A stretch of 64,000 nucleotides of DNA from Cronobacter turicensis z3032 (GTDB taxonomy: Bacteria > Pseudomonadota > Gammaproteobacteria > Enterobacterales > Enterobacteriaceae), in contig FN543093.2 in assembly GCA_000027065.2 (NCBI GenBank), positions 3,786,074-3,850,073 on the forward strand, in the 5' to 3' direction. Shown piece after piece: positions 52,439 through 61,284 of this stretch; the stretch's first letter is position 1, and each line of letters opens with the position of its first letter. Below the pieces are notes generated by a model. It saw only the letters and a list, made by a program, of their open reading frames with translations. It searched no databases and was not told the DNA's origin. The position numbers and the translations under genes are program-made.

Positions 52439-53389
52439 TCATTGTTGCTTCGCACCAATAACCTGTAACACATCGCTGTACGCCTGTTCAGGCATTTCAC
52501 TGTCGAGCCAGTGTACGCCTTCCCAACCGCGCAGCCAGGTCATTTGCCGCTTCGCTAACTGTCTCGTGGCGCAAATACCTCGATAAACCATTTCGTCATA
52601 TGAAATTTCACCCGCCAGATAAGACCACATCTGCCGGTAACCCACACAACGAATGGAAGGCATGTCCGTATGCAAATCTCCACGGGCAAATAACGCCCGG
52701 ACTTCTGCCTCAAAACCTGAAGCCAACATCTGGTGAAAACGCTGCTCAATGCGCTGATGGAGCAGTTCACGGCTCGCCGGGGCGATGGCGAACTGATGCA
52801 CCTGATAGGGCAGAGCTTCTCCTGACGTCTGCGTCAGTTCCGTTAAAGTTTTACCCGAAATGAAAAAAACTTCCAGTGCCCGGGAAAGCCTTTGCGGATC
52901 GTTGGGATGGATTCGCTGCGCCGCGACAGGATCTATTTCCTGAAGCTTGCGGTGTAATGCGTCCCATCCCTGCTCTGCGGCCTGTCGTTCAATCTCCGCT
53001 CTGACGGTCGGATCCGCCGACGGAAGCGGCGAAAGCCCTTCCAGCAGCGCCTTAAAGTAGAGCATGGTGCCGCCCACCAGCAGTGGTATGCGCCCGGCGG
53101 CGACAATATCCGCCATCTCTTTTAGCGCATCGCGGCGAAAATCGGCCGCGGAGTAAGCCTGCGCGGGATCGATAATATCCAGCAAGCGGTGCGGCGCCTG
53201 CGACAATTCGTGCGCATCAGGCTTAGCGGTGCCGATATCCATGCCCTTATAGACCAGCGCGGAATCCACGCTAATCAACTCTACCGGCAGCGTCTGGCGC
53301 AGGCGAATGGCTAACGCCGTTTTGCCCGATGCTGTCGGCCCCATCAGAAAAATCGCCTTAGGAAGGCCAGTTTTACTTACGTCATTCAT
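52439..53389 (-). CDS. miaA: tRNA dimethylallyltransferase MiaA
   Basis: The 316-residue enzyme has Walker A GPTASGKT at residues 17-24, the catalytic DSALVYKGMDIGTAKP, the central GGTMLYFKALLEGLSPLP, and the RNA-binding TRQLAKRQMTWLRGW. It adds a dimethylallyl group to adenosine 37 of tRNAs that read codons starting with U. It overlaps the end of mutL by 8 bp, so the two are translationally linked. Internal promoters for hfq, known in E. coli inside miaA, were not assigned. Confidence 0.98.
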   Translation of the reverse strand: MNDVSKTGLPKAIFLMGPTASGKTALAIRLRQTLPVELISVDSALVYKGMDIGTAKPDAHELSQAPHRLLDIIDPAQAYSAADFRRDALKEMADIVAAGRIPLLVGGTMLYFKALLEGLSPLPSADPTVRAEIERQAAEQGWDALHRKLQEIDPVAAQRIHPNDPQRLSRALEVFFISGKTLTELTQTSGEALPYQVHQFAIAPASRELLHQRIEQRFHQMLASGFEAEVRALFARGDLHTDMPSIRCVGYRQMWSYLAGEISYDEMVYRGICATRQLAKRQMTWLRGWEGVHWLDSEMPEQAYSDVLQVIGAKQQ

Positions 53390-55286
53390 GTGTCAGGGCA
53401 TTCATCGCCGGTTGTAAATCAATAAGTTGCAATAAACCACCCGGCGGCGTTTTCACCATCTGCGGACACAGCCTTTCAAGCTCCGCCAGCGTCGCGATGG
53501 CTTGCGCGACGCTCCACGGTTGCGCGATAACCAGATGGCGGGCAAGCCATCCGGCAACAGCGGCGTCGTAAGCGTTTGGTTGCTGCGCCAGGTAGCCTAT
53601 CAGTTCAGGAATCAAGATTTGTAAATTTTGTTGGCGTAAGGGTAAAGGCACTGCACGAATTGTCACGTGATGCCCGTCGAGGACGATTTCAATACCCAGA
53701 CGCGCCAGTTGCGGCTGCGCACGCGTCATCACCTCGCGCTCATCGCCAGAAATTTTCAGACGAACCGGAATCAGCAGCGGCTGTGCGCAGGGCGCTTCAT
53801 CACGCGGCAACAGCTGCGCCTGTTTGAGACAACGCTCCGCCACGCTTAAGGCCAGCAGCATTAATTTGCCGTCGCGCTCAAGCAAAGCCACGTTTTCAGA
53901 TACCAGCGTCAGTACTCGCCCAAAACTGTGCGAATGCCCCTCCAGCGCAGGCGCAGGCGGCGCCGTTTCACGCGTTGCGGCAGTCGCGGGCGCGACAGGC
54001 GACGTGACGGCGGGCGTCTCCAGCAATTGCTTATACAACGCGCCTTGCTGTTTCTGGTAGCCCGGCGTCGCATTCGGCCAGCCGCCGTTACTGGCGCCGC
54101 TGCGCCCGGTACCTGCTGACGCACCGCCGGAGGCATGGCGCGGCGCATCGCTTTCGCGGATGGTTGCGCGTTCACGCTCGCGCGGCGCCGGGTCGGCGAA
54201 CTGGTTTTTCCCCGCCGCGACGCGGTTTTCCGGATGCCAGCGCGGCGCGTCTTCGGCAGGCTCATTCAACGAGAGCGGGTTTGCCGCCTGCTGCTGAAGC
54301 ACGCTCACCACACCCTGATAAATAAAGTCGTGCACCAGCCGCGACTGGTGAAAACGCACCTCATGCTTGGCCGGATGCACATTCACATCCACCTGATGCG
54401 GATCGATTTCCAGATACAGCACATACGCAGGCTGCTGATCGATGCCGAGTTTATCTTCGCAGGCCTGACGAATCGCGTGATTGATCAACCGGTCGCGCAT
54501 CATACGGCCATTTACATAGCAATACTGGATTTCGGCCAGCGCCGCCGTGGTGGCTTTCGGCTCCGCCACCCAGCCATGCAGCGCCAGATCGCCATGCTGC
54601 CACTCAATAGCCAGCGCCTGCTCAAGAAACGCCGGGCCGCAAATGCTGCCAAGACGTCGCTCGCGCGGCGCGTTGCCCTGTACGGCCCGGTACTGGCGCA
54701 TCATTTTGCCGTTGTGGCTGAGATTAATCGTTACGTCAAAACGCGCCAGCGCGATACGCCGCACCACTTCGTCAATGTGCGTGAATTCGGTTTTCTCGGT
54801 GCGCATGAATTTGCGCCGCGCGGGGGTGTTGTAGAACAGATCCAGCACTTCAAGCGTGGTGCCGACCGGGTGCGCCGCTGGTTTGACGGTCACATCCATA
54901 TCACGGCCTTCGGCGTAAGCCTGCCAGGCTTCATGCTGATCGGCGGTGCGAGAAGTCAGCGTGAGACGGGATACCGAGCTGATACTGGCCAGCGCTTCGC
55001 CGCGAAAGCCGAGGCTGATAATGGCTTCGAGATCGTCCAGCGAGGCGATTTTACTGGTGGCGTGACGCGCCAGCGCCAGCGCCAGCTCGTCTTTCTTAAT
55101 GCCGCCGCCGTTGTCGCGAATGCGGATAAGCTTCGCGCCGCCACGCTCGATATCGATATCAATGCGCGTGGCGCCAGCGTCGAGGCTGTTTTCTACCAGC
55201 TCTTTCACGACCGACGCAGGGCGCTCCACCACCTCGCCCGCGGCGATCTGGTTCGCAAGCTGCGGCGGCAGAACCTGAATCGGCAT
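53382..55286 (-). CDS. mutL: DNA mismatch repair protein MutL
   Basis: The 634-residue protein has the GHKL ATPase motifs: VKELVENSLDAGATRID (with the catalytic glutamate), RIRDNGGGI, TSKIASLDDL and GFRGEALASISSVS. A proline/glycine-rich linker (about 340-440, ASAGTGRSGASNGGW) leads to the C-terminal dimerisation domain. The linker is about 20 residues longer than in E. coli, which accounts for the greater length. It matches mismatches recognised by MutS to MutH cleavage. It ends with HE overlapping miaA. Confidence 0.98.
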   Translation of the reverse strand: MPIQVLPPQLANQIAAGEVVERPASVVKELVENSLDAGATRIDIDIERGGAKLIRIRDNGGGIKKDELALALARHATSKIASLDDLEAIISLGFRGEALASISSVSRLTLTSRTADQHEAWQAYAEGRDMDVTVKPAAHPVGTTLEVLDLFYNTPARRKFMRTEKTEFTHIDEVVRRIALARFDVTINLSHNGKMMRQYRAVQGNAPRERRLGSICGPAFLEQALAIEWQHGDLALHGWVAEPKATTAALAEIQYCYVNGRMMRDRLINHAIRQACEDKLGIDQQPAYVLYLEIDPHQVDVNVHPAKHEVRFHQSRLVHDFIYQGVVSVLQQQAANPLSLNEPAEDAPRWHPENRVAAGKNQFADPAPRERERATIRESDAPRHASGGASAGTGRSGASNGGWPNATPGYQKQQGALYKQLLETPAVTSPVAPATAATRETAPPAPALEGHSHSFGRVLTLVSENVALLERDGKLMLLALSVAERCLKQAQLLPRDEAPCAQPLLIPVRLKISGDEREVMTRAQPQLARLGIEIVLDGHHVTIRAVPLPLRQQNLQILIPELIGYLAQQPNAYDAAVAGWLARHLVIAQPWSVAQAIATLAELERLCPQMVKTPPGGLLQLIDLQPAMNALTHE

Positions 55287-55295
55287 GAATTCTCC

Positions 55296-56639
55296 TTACT
55301 GAATCACGGTGACCTGGCTTGTGGCGTTGTCAGCGGAGCGGGCGGTCTGCCCCGTTCCGCCGTCACCCTTTGGCGCGGCCTGGAGCGGATGTGCAATAAA
55401 GTAATTGCGCAGCCCCTGATAAATCGCTTCGGCGATTTGCTGCTGATAATCGTCGCTTGCCAGCAAGCGCTCTTCGCCGTTATTGCTGATAAAACCCGTT
55501 TCTACCAGTACCGACGGGATATCGGGCGAGCGCAGTACGCCGAGGCTTGCGTGTTCCGGCCGGCGTTTATGCAGTGAGCCCACCTGCTGAAGCTGCCCCA
55601 GCACGCTGGTGGCGACATCATAACCGACGCGCTGCGAATGGCCGAACTGCAAATCCAGCACCGCCTGGCTCAGGTACGGGTCCGCCTGGCTGTTAGCCAG
55701 CACGTCGCCCGCGCCGCCGAGCAGTTCCGACTGCTTCTCATGCTGCTCCAGCCAGCTCGCCATTTCGCTGTTGGCGCGGCGGTTAGAGAGCACCCAGACG
55801 GACGCGCCGGTGGCGTCGCGGTTAGGCGCGGCGTCGGCGTGAATCGACACGAGCAGGTTCGCGTTTTGCTGGCGCGCCACATCGGAGCGGCCCATCACCG
55901 AGATAAAATAGTCGCCGTCGCGGGTCAGCACGCCTTTGAACATCGGATCGTCATTGAGCAACGTACGCAACTTACGGGCGATGGCGATGGTGACGTTTTT
56001 CTCGCGCACGCCGCCGGGGCCGATAGCGCCAGGGTCTTGTCCGCCGTGTCCTGCGTCGATAGCCACCACCACGCGATCGGATGTCGTCGCCCGACTGACG
56101 CTGCGCCCCGGCCGCGTCACGGTATTGCTGCCGACGACGCTGGTGATGCGGTCGTTATCCGAGCGGAACGGGTTGCGCGCAGGCTCGGACGATCGAACGG
56201 GTGCGGCGACAGGCTCACGCTGCGCCACTACGGGCGGCGGAGGTGGAGGCGGTTCATCGGCATCGATCGTGAAGACGACGTTATAGCCTGCGCCCTTTTG
56301 CTGCTTCACGGCGCGGGCTTTGCCGTCTTTGGTTAAATCGACCACCAGGCGCAACGACTGATTATCGTTGGGCTGACCGGCGCGAATGCTTTTGACCAGG
56401 TTTTCGCCGCTGAACATCAGCGGCAGCCCCTGAATCACGCCCGTCTGTTTAATATCAAGGGCGACGCTGCGCTTACCCTGCTGCGAGTAAGCGTATTCAG
56501 GATCGCCCATAAAACTTAAGGTGATCCGCGCCTGGCCATCGCCGTTGGAAACCTGAATATCGGACAGCGTCGCCCCGAACGCGGGCGCGCATATCGCCAG
56601 CAGAAGCGCCACTACCCAGTTTTTCATGCGTGTGATCAT
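55296..56639 (-). CDS. amiB: N-acetylmuramoyl-L-alanine amidase AmiB
   Basis: The 447-residue protein has a signal peptide (1-22). The AMIN domain (about 25-125) targets the septum, a proline-rich linker lies at 130-190, and the Amidase_3 domain has zinc ligands at about His198 (DAGHGGQDPGA), Glu213 (VREKNV) and His267 (SIHADA). No LysM repeat is present. It cleaves peptidoglycan crosslinks between sugar and peptide so daughter cells separate, activated by EnvC. It stands between tsaE and mutL. Confidence 0.98.
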   Translation of the reverse strand: MITRMKNWVVALLLAICAPAFGATLSDIQVSNGDGQARITLSFMGDPEYAYSQQGKRSVALDIKQTGVIQGLPLMFSGENLVKSIRAGQPNDNQSLRLVVDLTKDGKARAVKQQKGAGYNVVFTIDADEPPPPPPPVVAQREPVAAPVRSSEPARNPFRSDNDRITSVVGSNTVTRPGRSVSRATTSDRVVVAIDAGHGGQDPGAIGPGGVREKNVTIAIARKLRTLLNDDPMFKGVLTRDGDYFISVMGRSDVARQQNANLLVSIHADAAPNRDATGASVWVLSNRRANSEMASWLEQHEKQSELLGGAGDVLANSQADPYLSQAVLDLQFGHSQRVGYDVATSVLGQLQQVGSLHKRRPEHASLGVLRSPDIPSVLVETGFISNNGEERLLASDDYQQQIAEAIYQGLRNYFIAHPLQAAPKGDGGTGQTARSADNATSQVTVIQ

Positions 56640-56655
56640 CCTGTCGTCCTTGCGT

Positions 56656-57114
56656 TCAGGCGAGGCGAGCCAGCAGCGCGTCGCCGGCGGCGGAGACCGC
56701 TTTCACCCGCGCTTCACGCCCCTGATCCTGCCATGACAAGTGGATTTCGATGTCTGGCGGCGGCAACACGCCCGCCCCCTGCTGCGGCCATTCGACAAGA
56801 CAAATGGCGTCATCGGTGAAGTAATCGCGGATGCCCATAAACTCCAGCTCTTCCGGATCGGCCAAGCGATAGAGATCGAAGTGGTAAACCATTCTGTTTT
56901 CCAGCGTATAAGGCTCTACCAGCGTGTACGTCGGGCTTTTGACATTGCCCTGATGACCACACGCTTGCAGGAACCCACGGCTGAACGTGGTTTTGCCCGC
57001 GCCCAAATCGCCGTAAAGGTGGATAACGGTCGCGCCTGTGCAGGCGCGCGCCACGCGTGCGCCAAGGTCGAGGGTGGCCTGCTCTTCGGGTAAAGGTATA
57101 ACGCGATTAATCAT
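56656..57114 (-). CDS. tsaE: tRNA threonylcarbamoyladenosine ATPase TsaE
   Basis: The 152-residue protein has the P-loop GDLGAGKTTFSRG (about 35-47) and the later RMVYHFDLYRLADPEELEFMG. It binds TsaB-TsaD and its ATP turnover is needed for t6A37 formation in ANN-decoding tRNAs. It overlaps nnr by 8 bp and is followed by amiB after 16 bp, so translation is coupled. It is essential in E. coli. Confidence 0.97.
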   Translation of the reverse strand: MINRVIPLPEEQATLDLGARVARACTGATVIHLYGDLGAGKTTFSRGFLQACGHQGNVKSPTYTLVEPYTLENRMVYHFDLYRLADPEELEFMGIRDYFTDDAICLVEWPQQGAGVLPPPDIEIHLSWQDQGREARVKAVSAAGDALLARLA

Positions 57115-58636
57115 GATTCTGGTCTGTGTCTATATCCGGGTTAACAAAACGATAGAGCGTGGAAAACAGATCGGTCGCCAGCATGCCGCGCGTGCCAAAG
57201 CGCTGCGCGAGCGCATCCGCCGCCGCGCCGTGGGCCACGCCGCCTGCGCAGGCGGCGTCATAGGGGTTAAGCCCCTGCGCCAGCAACGCGCCGATAATCC
57301 CTGAAAGCACGTCGCCCATGCCGCCCGTGCCCATGCCGGGATTGCCGACATCGATAATGCCGCATTCGTCCTGCGGTCCTGTTACCACCGTTCCCGCGCC
57401 TTTCAGCACCACGCAACCCCCGTAGCGCTGCGCCAGCTCTCTGGCGCTAAGTAAGCGGTCACTCTCAATTTCTGCCACGCTACGGTTAAGTAGCCGCGCG
57501 GCCTCGCCGGGGTGCGGCGTAAGAATGCGATTGTGACTGGTATCGGGAGCGATTGCCAGAAGGTTAAGCGCGTCCGCATCCCACAGCATCGGTTTGTCGC
57601 ACTGGCGCACTTTCGCCAGCGCCGACTTGCCCCACTCCTGCTGCCCGAGCCCCGGCCCGATGACCACCACGTCGGCCCATTCCAGGCTCGCGTCGAGCGC
57701 GTCGCTGGTGAGTTCATGCACCATCAGCTCCGGGCGTGCGGTGACAAGCGGCGCAATGTTTTCCGCGCGAGTAAGTACTCGCACCAGACCTGCGCCCGCA
57801 CGCAGCGCCGCCTCGCCGGTCATGCGGATAGCGCCAGCGGTGCCATGATCGCCGCCGATAATTACCAGCTTGCCGTTATCGCCTTTGTGCGAGCCTGCGC
57901 GGCGCGGCCTGAGCCAGCGGGAAAGCTGCGTTGCGTCGAAGCGCGCATACGGCGCCTGTTGCCCGACAAGCCACGCCTCCAGACCCAGCGCGTGATAATG
58001 CAATCGCCCGACGACGTCGCGAGCGCGGCCAGTGAGCAGGCCCGGCTTGAGCGCGATAAACGTCACGGTGTGCGCGGCATGGATGACCGCGCCCGGCGCG
58101 CCGCCGGTTTGCGCCAGCAGGCCGGAAGGAATATCGAGCGCCACCACGGGCGCGCGATGCTGGTTCGCGTGTTCAATCAGCGTGGCGATGTTCTCACGCG
58201 GCGCCTGCGAAAACCCGGTGCCGAGCAGCGCGTCGATGATCAGATCGCATGTCTCCGGCAGCGGCGTGTGCGGCGCATGGATTTCGCCGCCTGCGCCGAG
58301 CCAGGCCTCACGCGCGGCCTGCGCCTCTTCCGGTAAAGGTTTGTCGCTCTCCAGCGCCAGCAGCGTTACCTCAATGCCCGCCGCCTGCGCCAGGCGCGCC
58401 ACAACATAGCCGTCCCCGCCGTTATTGCCGTGGCCGCACAGCACCAGCCAGCGCTGGCTGTGCGGATACGCCGCGCGCGCCACCTGAAACGCCGCATCGC
58501 CCGCGCGTTGCATCAGTTCGTATAACGTCAGCCCGAGGCTGTCCGCCGCCTCACGCTCCGCCGTACGCAGCCAGTCTGCGGGCCAGACGGAGTGTGGTAT
58601 ACTGGCGTCGTTTTTGTTCATCCCGTGGTCCGTCAT
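57107..58636 (-). CDS. nnr: Bifunctional NAD(P)HX epimerase/dehydratase Nnr
   Basis: The 509-residue enzyme has the YjeF_N epimerase domain (about 20-220, with CGHGNNGGDGYVVARLA) and the C-terminal ADP-dependent dehydratase domain (about 235-495, with SHKGDNGKLVIIGGDHGTAG and MGTGGMGDVLSGIIGAL). It repairs hydrated NADH and NADPH. The start is chosen to match E. coli (MTDH), and the ATG is the complement of the bases of the queG ATG: on the plus strand CATG holds both start codons. This tight divergence leaves no intergenic DNA, so each promoter must lie inside the other gene. Confidence 0.96.
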   Translation of the reverse strand: MTDHGMNKNDASIPHSVWPADWLRTAEREAADSLGLTLYELMQRAGDAAFQVARAAYPHSQRWLVLCGHGNNGGDGYVVARLAQAAGIEVTLLALESDKPLPEEAQAAREAWLGAGGEIHAPHTPLPETCDLIIDALLGTGFSQAPRENIATLIEHANQHRAPVVALDIPSGLLAQTGGAPGAVIHAAHTVTFIALKPGLLTGRARDVVGRLHYHALGLEAWLVGQQAPYARFDATQLSRWLRPRRAGSHKGDNGKLVIIGGDHGTAGAIRMTGEAALRAGAGLVRVLTRAENIAPLVTARPELMVHELTSDALDASLEWADVVVIGPGLGQQEWGKSALAKVRQCDKPMLWDADALNLLAIAPDTSHNRILTPHPGEAARLLNRSVAEIESDRLLSARELAQRYGGCVVLKGAGTVVTGPQDECGIIDVGNPGMGTGGMGDVLSGIIGALLAQGLNPYDAACAGGVAHGAAADALAQRFGTRGMLATDLFSTLYRFVNPDIDTDQNHD

Positions 58637-59774
58637 GTCTGAACCCCTCGATCTCAATCAGTTAGCGCAAAAAATTAAACAATGGGGTGCCGAGCTGGGT
58701 TTCCAGCAGGTCGGTATTACCGATACCGATCTCAGCGCCAGCGAAGGCGCGTTACAGGCGTGGCTGGATAAACAGTACCACGGCGAGATGGAGTGGATGG
58801 CGCGTCACGGTATGTTGCGCGCCCGCCCGCATGAACTGCTGCCCGGCACGCTGCGCGTTATCAGCGTGCGCATGAATTATCTGCCTGCCAATGCGGCCTT
58901 TGCCAGCACGCTGAAAGATCCCTCGCTCGGCTACGTAAGCCGTTACGCCCTGGGGCGCGATTACCATAAGCTTTTGAGAAACCGCCTGAAAAAACTCGGC
59001 GAAACGCTGCAACAGCATTGCGCGTCGCTGAATTTTAGACCTTTTGTCGACTCCGCGCCCATCCTTGAACGCCCTCTCGCCGAAAAAGCGGGCCTCGGCT
59101 GGACCGGCAAACATTCCCTGATCTTAAGCCGCGATGCCGGGTCGTTTTTCTTTCTTGGCGAGCTGCTGGTGGATTTGCCGTTGCCGGTGGATAAGCCCGT
59201 GGAAGACGGCTGCGGGCGCTGCGTGGCCTGCATGACCATCTGCCCCACCGGCGCGATTGTCGAGCCGTACACGGTCGATGCCCGCCGCTGTATCTCCTAT
59301 CTCACCATTGAGCTTGAAGGCGCCATTCCGGAAGAATTTCGCCCGCTGATGGGCAACCGCATCTATGGGTGCGATGACTGCCAGCTGATTTGCCCGTGGA
59401 ACCGTTTTTCACAGCTCACCGACGAAGCGGATTTCAGCCCACGCCAGGCGCTGCATGCGCCGAAGCTGATTGAGCTGTTTAGCTGGAGCGAAGCGCACTT
59501 TCTGAAAGTTACGGAAGGATCGGCGATTCGCCGCATCGGCCACTTACGCTGGCTGCGTAATATTGCGGTCGCGCTCGGTAACGCGCCCTGGGATGAAGCC
59601 AATATCACGGCGCTGCAGCAACGCAAAGGTGAGCACCCACTTCTTGATGAGCATATTGACTGGGCGATTGCGCAACAAACAGACAAACGTAATGCATGCG
59701 TGGTGGAAGTGCAGTTGCCGCAGAAACAGCGACTGGTCAGGGTGATCGAAAAAGGATTGCCGCGCGACGCCTAA
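58635..59774 (+). CDS. queG: Epoxyqueuosine reductase QueG
   Basis: The 379-residue cobalamin- and [4Fe-4S]-dependent enzyme has cysteine motifs GCGRCVACMTICPTGA and GCDDCQLICPWNRF, for two clusters, and the N-terminal reductase domain (FVDSAPILERPLAEKAGLGW). It reduces epoxyqueuosine to queuosine in tRNA. Its ATG shares A and T with the nnr ATG on the opposite strand. It ends just before the DnaA-box region, so the 3' side is non-coding and regulatory. Length equals E. coli QueG. Confidence 0.97.
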   Translation: MSEPLDLNQLAQKIKQWGAELGFQQVGITDTDLSASEGALQAWLDKQYHGEMEWMARHGMLRARPHELLPGTLRVISVRMNYLPANAAFASTLKDPSLGYVSRYALGRDYHKLLRNRLKKLGETLQQHCASLNFRPFVDSAPILERPLAEKAGLGWTGKHSLILSRDAGSFFFLGELLVDLPLPVDKPVEDGCGRCVACMTICPTGAIVEPYTVDARRCISYLTIELEGAIPEEFRPLMGNRIYGCDDCQLICPWNRFSQLTDEADFSPRQALHAPKLIELFSWSEAHFLKVTEGSAIRRIGHLRWLRNIAVALGNAPWDEANITALQQRKGEHPLLDEHIDWAIAQQTDKRNACVVEVQLPQKQRLVRVIEKGLPRDA

Positions 59775-59785
59775 AGGCGTTTTCC

Positions 59786-60023
59786 TGTGAATAAAATTAA
59801 AAAAGTCTTGTCATTCAAAGGCCCTGTTTATCAAAAAGCCTCAAAAATAACATTTGGTAATAAATTATTTATTTTAAATATCAATAAGATAAAGAAAAGA
59901 TGTGAATAAAATTATCATTCTCGCTCGCAGGATAACTTTCTGCGATCTGTGGATAACTCTGTTCAGAACTGTTTTGGATAAACGTAAAAAACCCGCCGTA
60001 GCGCGCTTTATCGCTGTGGATAA
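59786..60023. promoter_or_regulatory. datA: datA-like cluster of DnaA boxes
   Basis: Four exact DnaA boxes (TTATNCACA on the minus strand) lie at 59786-59794, 59901-59909, 59948-59956 and 60015-60023. A fifth with one mismatch (TTATCCAAA) is at 59973-59981. All face the same way within 238 bp of strongly AT-rich DNA, between queG and the tRNA-Gly cluster. The E. coli datA site, with five DnaA boxes, is mapped next to the glyVXY genes. There it promotes ATP hydrolysis by DnaA with help from IHF and limits extra initiations. No exact IHF consensus was found, but the AT-rich stretch 59845-59900 could hold it. The tRNA 3' end is only 20 bp from the last box. Confidence 0.8.
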
Positions 60024-60043
60024 TTTGTACAATCGAGGAGATT

Positions 60044-60119
<76 letters not shown>

Positions 60120-60152
60120 TTGGGTGGTGTTGCCTTACGGCATTTCAAATTT

Positions 60153-60228
<76 letters not shown>

Positions 60229-60229
60229 T

Positions 60230-60350
60230 TAATCTTTGTCTTTCTGACTGCCACTGCGTTGGCTGCCTTCACTCATCTTAGTCACTTACTTAAGTAAGCT
60301 CCCAAGAATTCGTTCCGTTGCCGCCTTGTCGCAATCCGAAATACGTTGAT
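60230..60350. repeat. ERIC (IRU) element within the tRNA-Gly array
   Basis: The minus strand carries GGAGCTTACTTAAGTAAGTG followed by ACTAAGATGAGTGAAGGCAG and CCAACGCAGTGGCAG. This is the conserved core of the 127-bp enterobacterial repetitive intergenic consensus, including the palindrome CTTACTTAAGTAAG. The remaining 33 bp of the spacer match the other spacer, so the insert is about 121 bp. Confidence 0.85.
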
Positions 60351-60383
60351 TGGGTGGTGCTGCCTTTCGGCGATTTCAAATTT

Positions 60384-60459
<76 letters not shown>

Positions 60460-60498
60460 TCTGCGTAATTCACATTTCTGTGTCGTTACGGGAGGCGC

Positions 60499-60526
60499 AT
60501 TATACGAGAAATGATTTCTACCGCAA
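60499..60526 (-). promoter_or_regulatory. Stable-RNA promoter of the tRNA-Gly operon
   Basis: On the minus strand TTGCGG and TATAAT are 16 bases apart, followed by GCGCCTCCC, a G+C-rich discriminator typical of stringently controlled promoters. It starts about 40 bp before the first tRNA. Confidence 0.8.
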
Positions 60527-60595
60527 CCCCTTAAACGCTTTTTTTCGTGATTTTTGTCTGACTGCTTTTTTATTCGCCAAAGCGATCACTTTATC

Positions 60596-60620
60596 AACAA
60601 AAGAGGGGCTTAGCCCCTCG
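60596..60620 (-). terminator. Terminator of orn
   Basis: The minus-strand stem GAGGGGC / GCCCCTC with a three-base loop is followed by TTTTGTTG. It lies 7 bp past the orn stop codon. Confidence 0.8.
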
Positions 60621-60626
60621 TTGGCG

Positions 60627-61172
60627 TCACAGTTTAATAAAATGTTCGCGGTAATAAGCGAGTTCCGCCACCGATTCGCGGATGTCGTCCAGCGCCTGAT
60701 GGGTATTTTGTTTCTTTAAGCCGTCGAGCACTTCCGGCTTCCAGCGGCGCGCCAGCTCTTTCAGCGTGCTCACATCGAGATAGCGGTAGTGGAAATACGC
60801 TTCCAGCTCCGGCATGTACTTAAACAGGAAGCGGCGATCCTGGCCGATACTGTTGCCGCAGATGGGTGACTTCCCGGCGGGCACCCACTGCTTGAGAAAT
60901 TCGATCGTCGCCAGTTCCGCTTCGCGATCGCCCATCGTGCTGGCCTTAACGCGATCCACCAGCCCGCTGGCGGTATGGGTGCGCACGTTCCAGTCATCCA
61001 TGAGCGCCAGCTGCTCGTCAGACTGATGTACGGCGATAACCGGCCCTTCCGCCAGAATGTTGAGGTTGGCATCGGTCACCAGGGTGGCTATCTCGATGAT
61101 GCGATCCTGTCGCGGGTCGAGCCCGGTCATTTCCAGATCGATCCAAATGAGGTTGTTTTCATTGGCACTCAT
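60627..61172 (-). CDS. orn: Oligoribonuclease
   Basis: The 181-residue DEDDh exonuclease has WIDLEMTGLD (Asp and Glu of Exo I), WNVRTHTASGLVDRV with GNSIGQDRRFL, and the final THQALDDIRESVAEL. It degrades 2-5-nt RNA fragments to mononucleotides and is the end point of RNA decay, including pGpG. A start four codons upstream is possible (MENSMSANEN), but the E. coli length supports this one. It diverges from rsgA. Confidence 0.98.
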   Translation of the reverse strand: MSANENNLIWIDLEMTGLDPRQDRIIEIATLVTDANLNILAEGPVIAVHQSDEQLALMDDWNVRTHTASGLVDRVKASTMGDREAELATIEFLKQWVPAGKSPICGNSIGQDRRFLFKYMPELEAYFHYRYLDVSTLKELARRWKPEVLDGLKKQNTHQALDDIRESVAELAYYREHFIKL

Positions 61173-61284
61173 GCTATTTTCCATCCGTTATCGCGTCACG
61201 CTGGGGTGACAGGCAGTTAATTCATTTACAATAGCTGGTATCATAGAGGTTTTGCCCACCAGGGGCGACCAGGAGCCATTAAGA

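Noticed and set aside
54135..55577. 480-codon plus-strand frame opposite mutL
   Set aside because: MutL motifs are all present on the minus strand; this is antisense GC-rich noise.
59985..60010. Terminator of the tRNA-Gly operon just after the last tRNA
   Set aside because: A run of six T on the minus strand is present, but only a weak three-to-four-base-pair stem precedes it, so I cannot call it with confidence.
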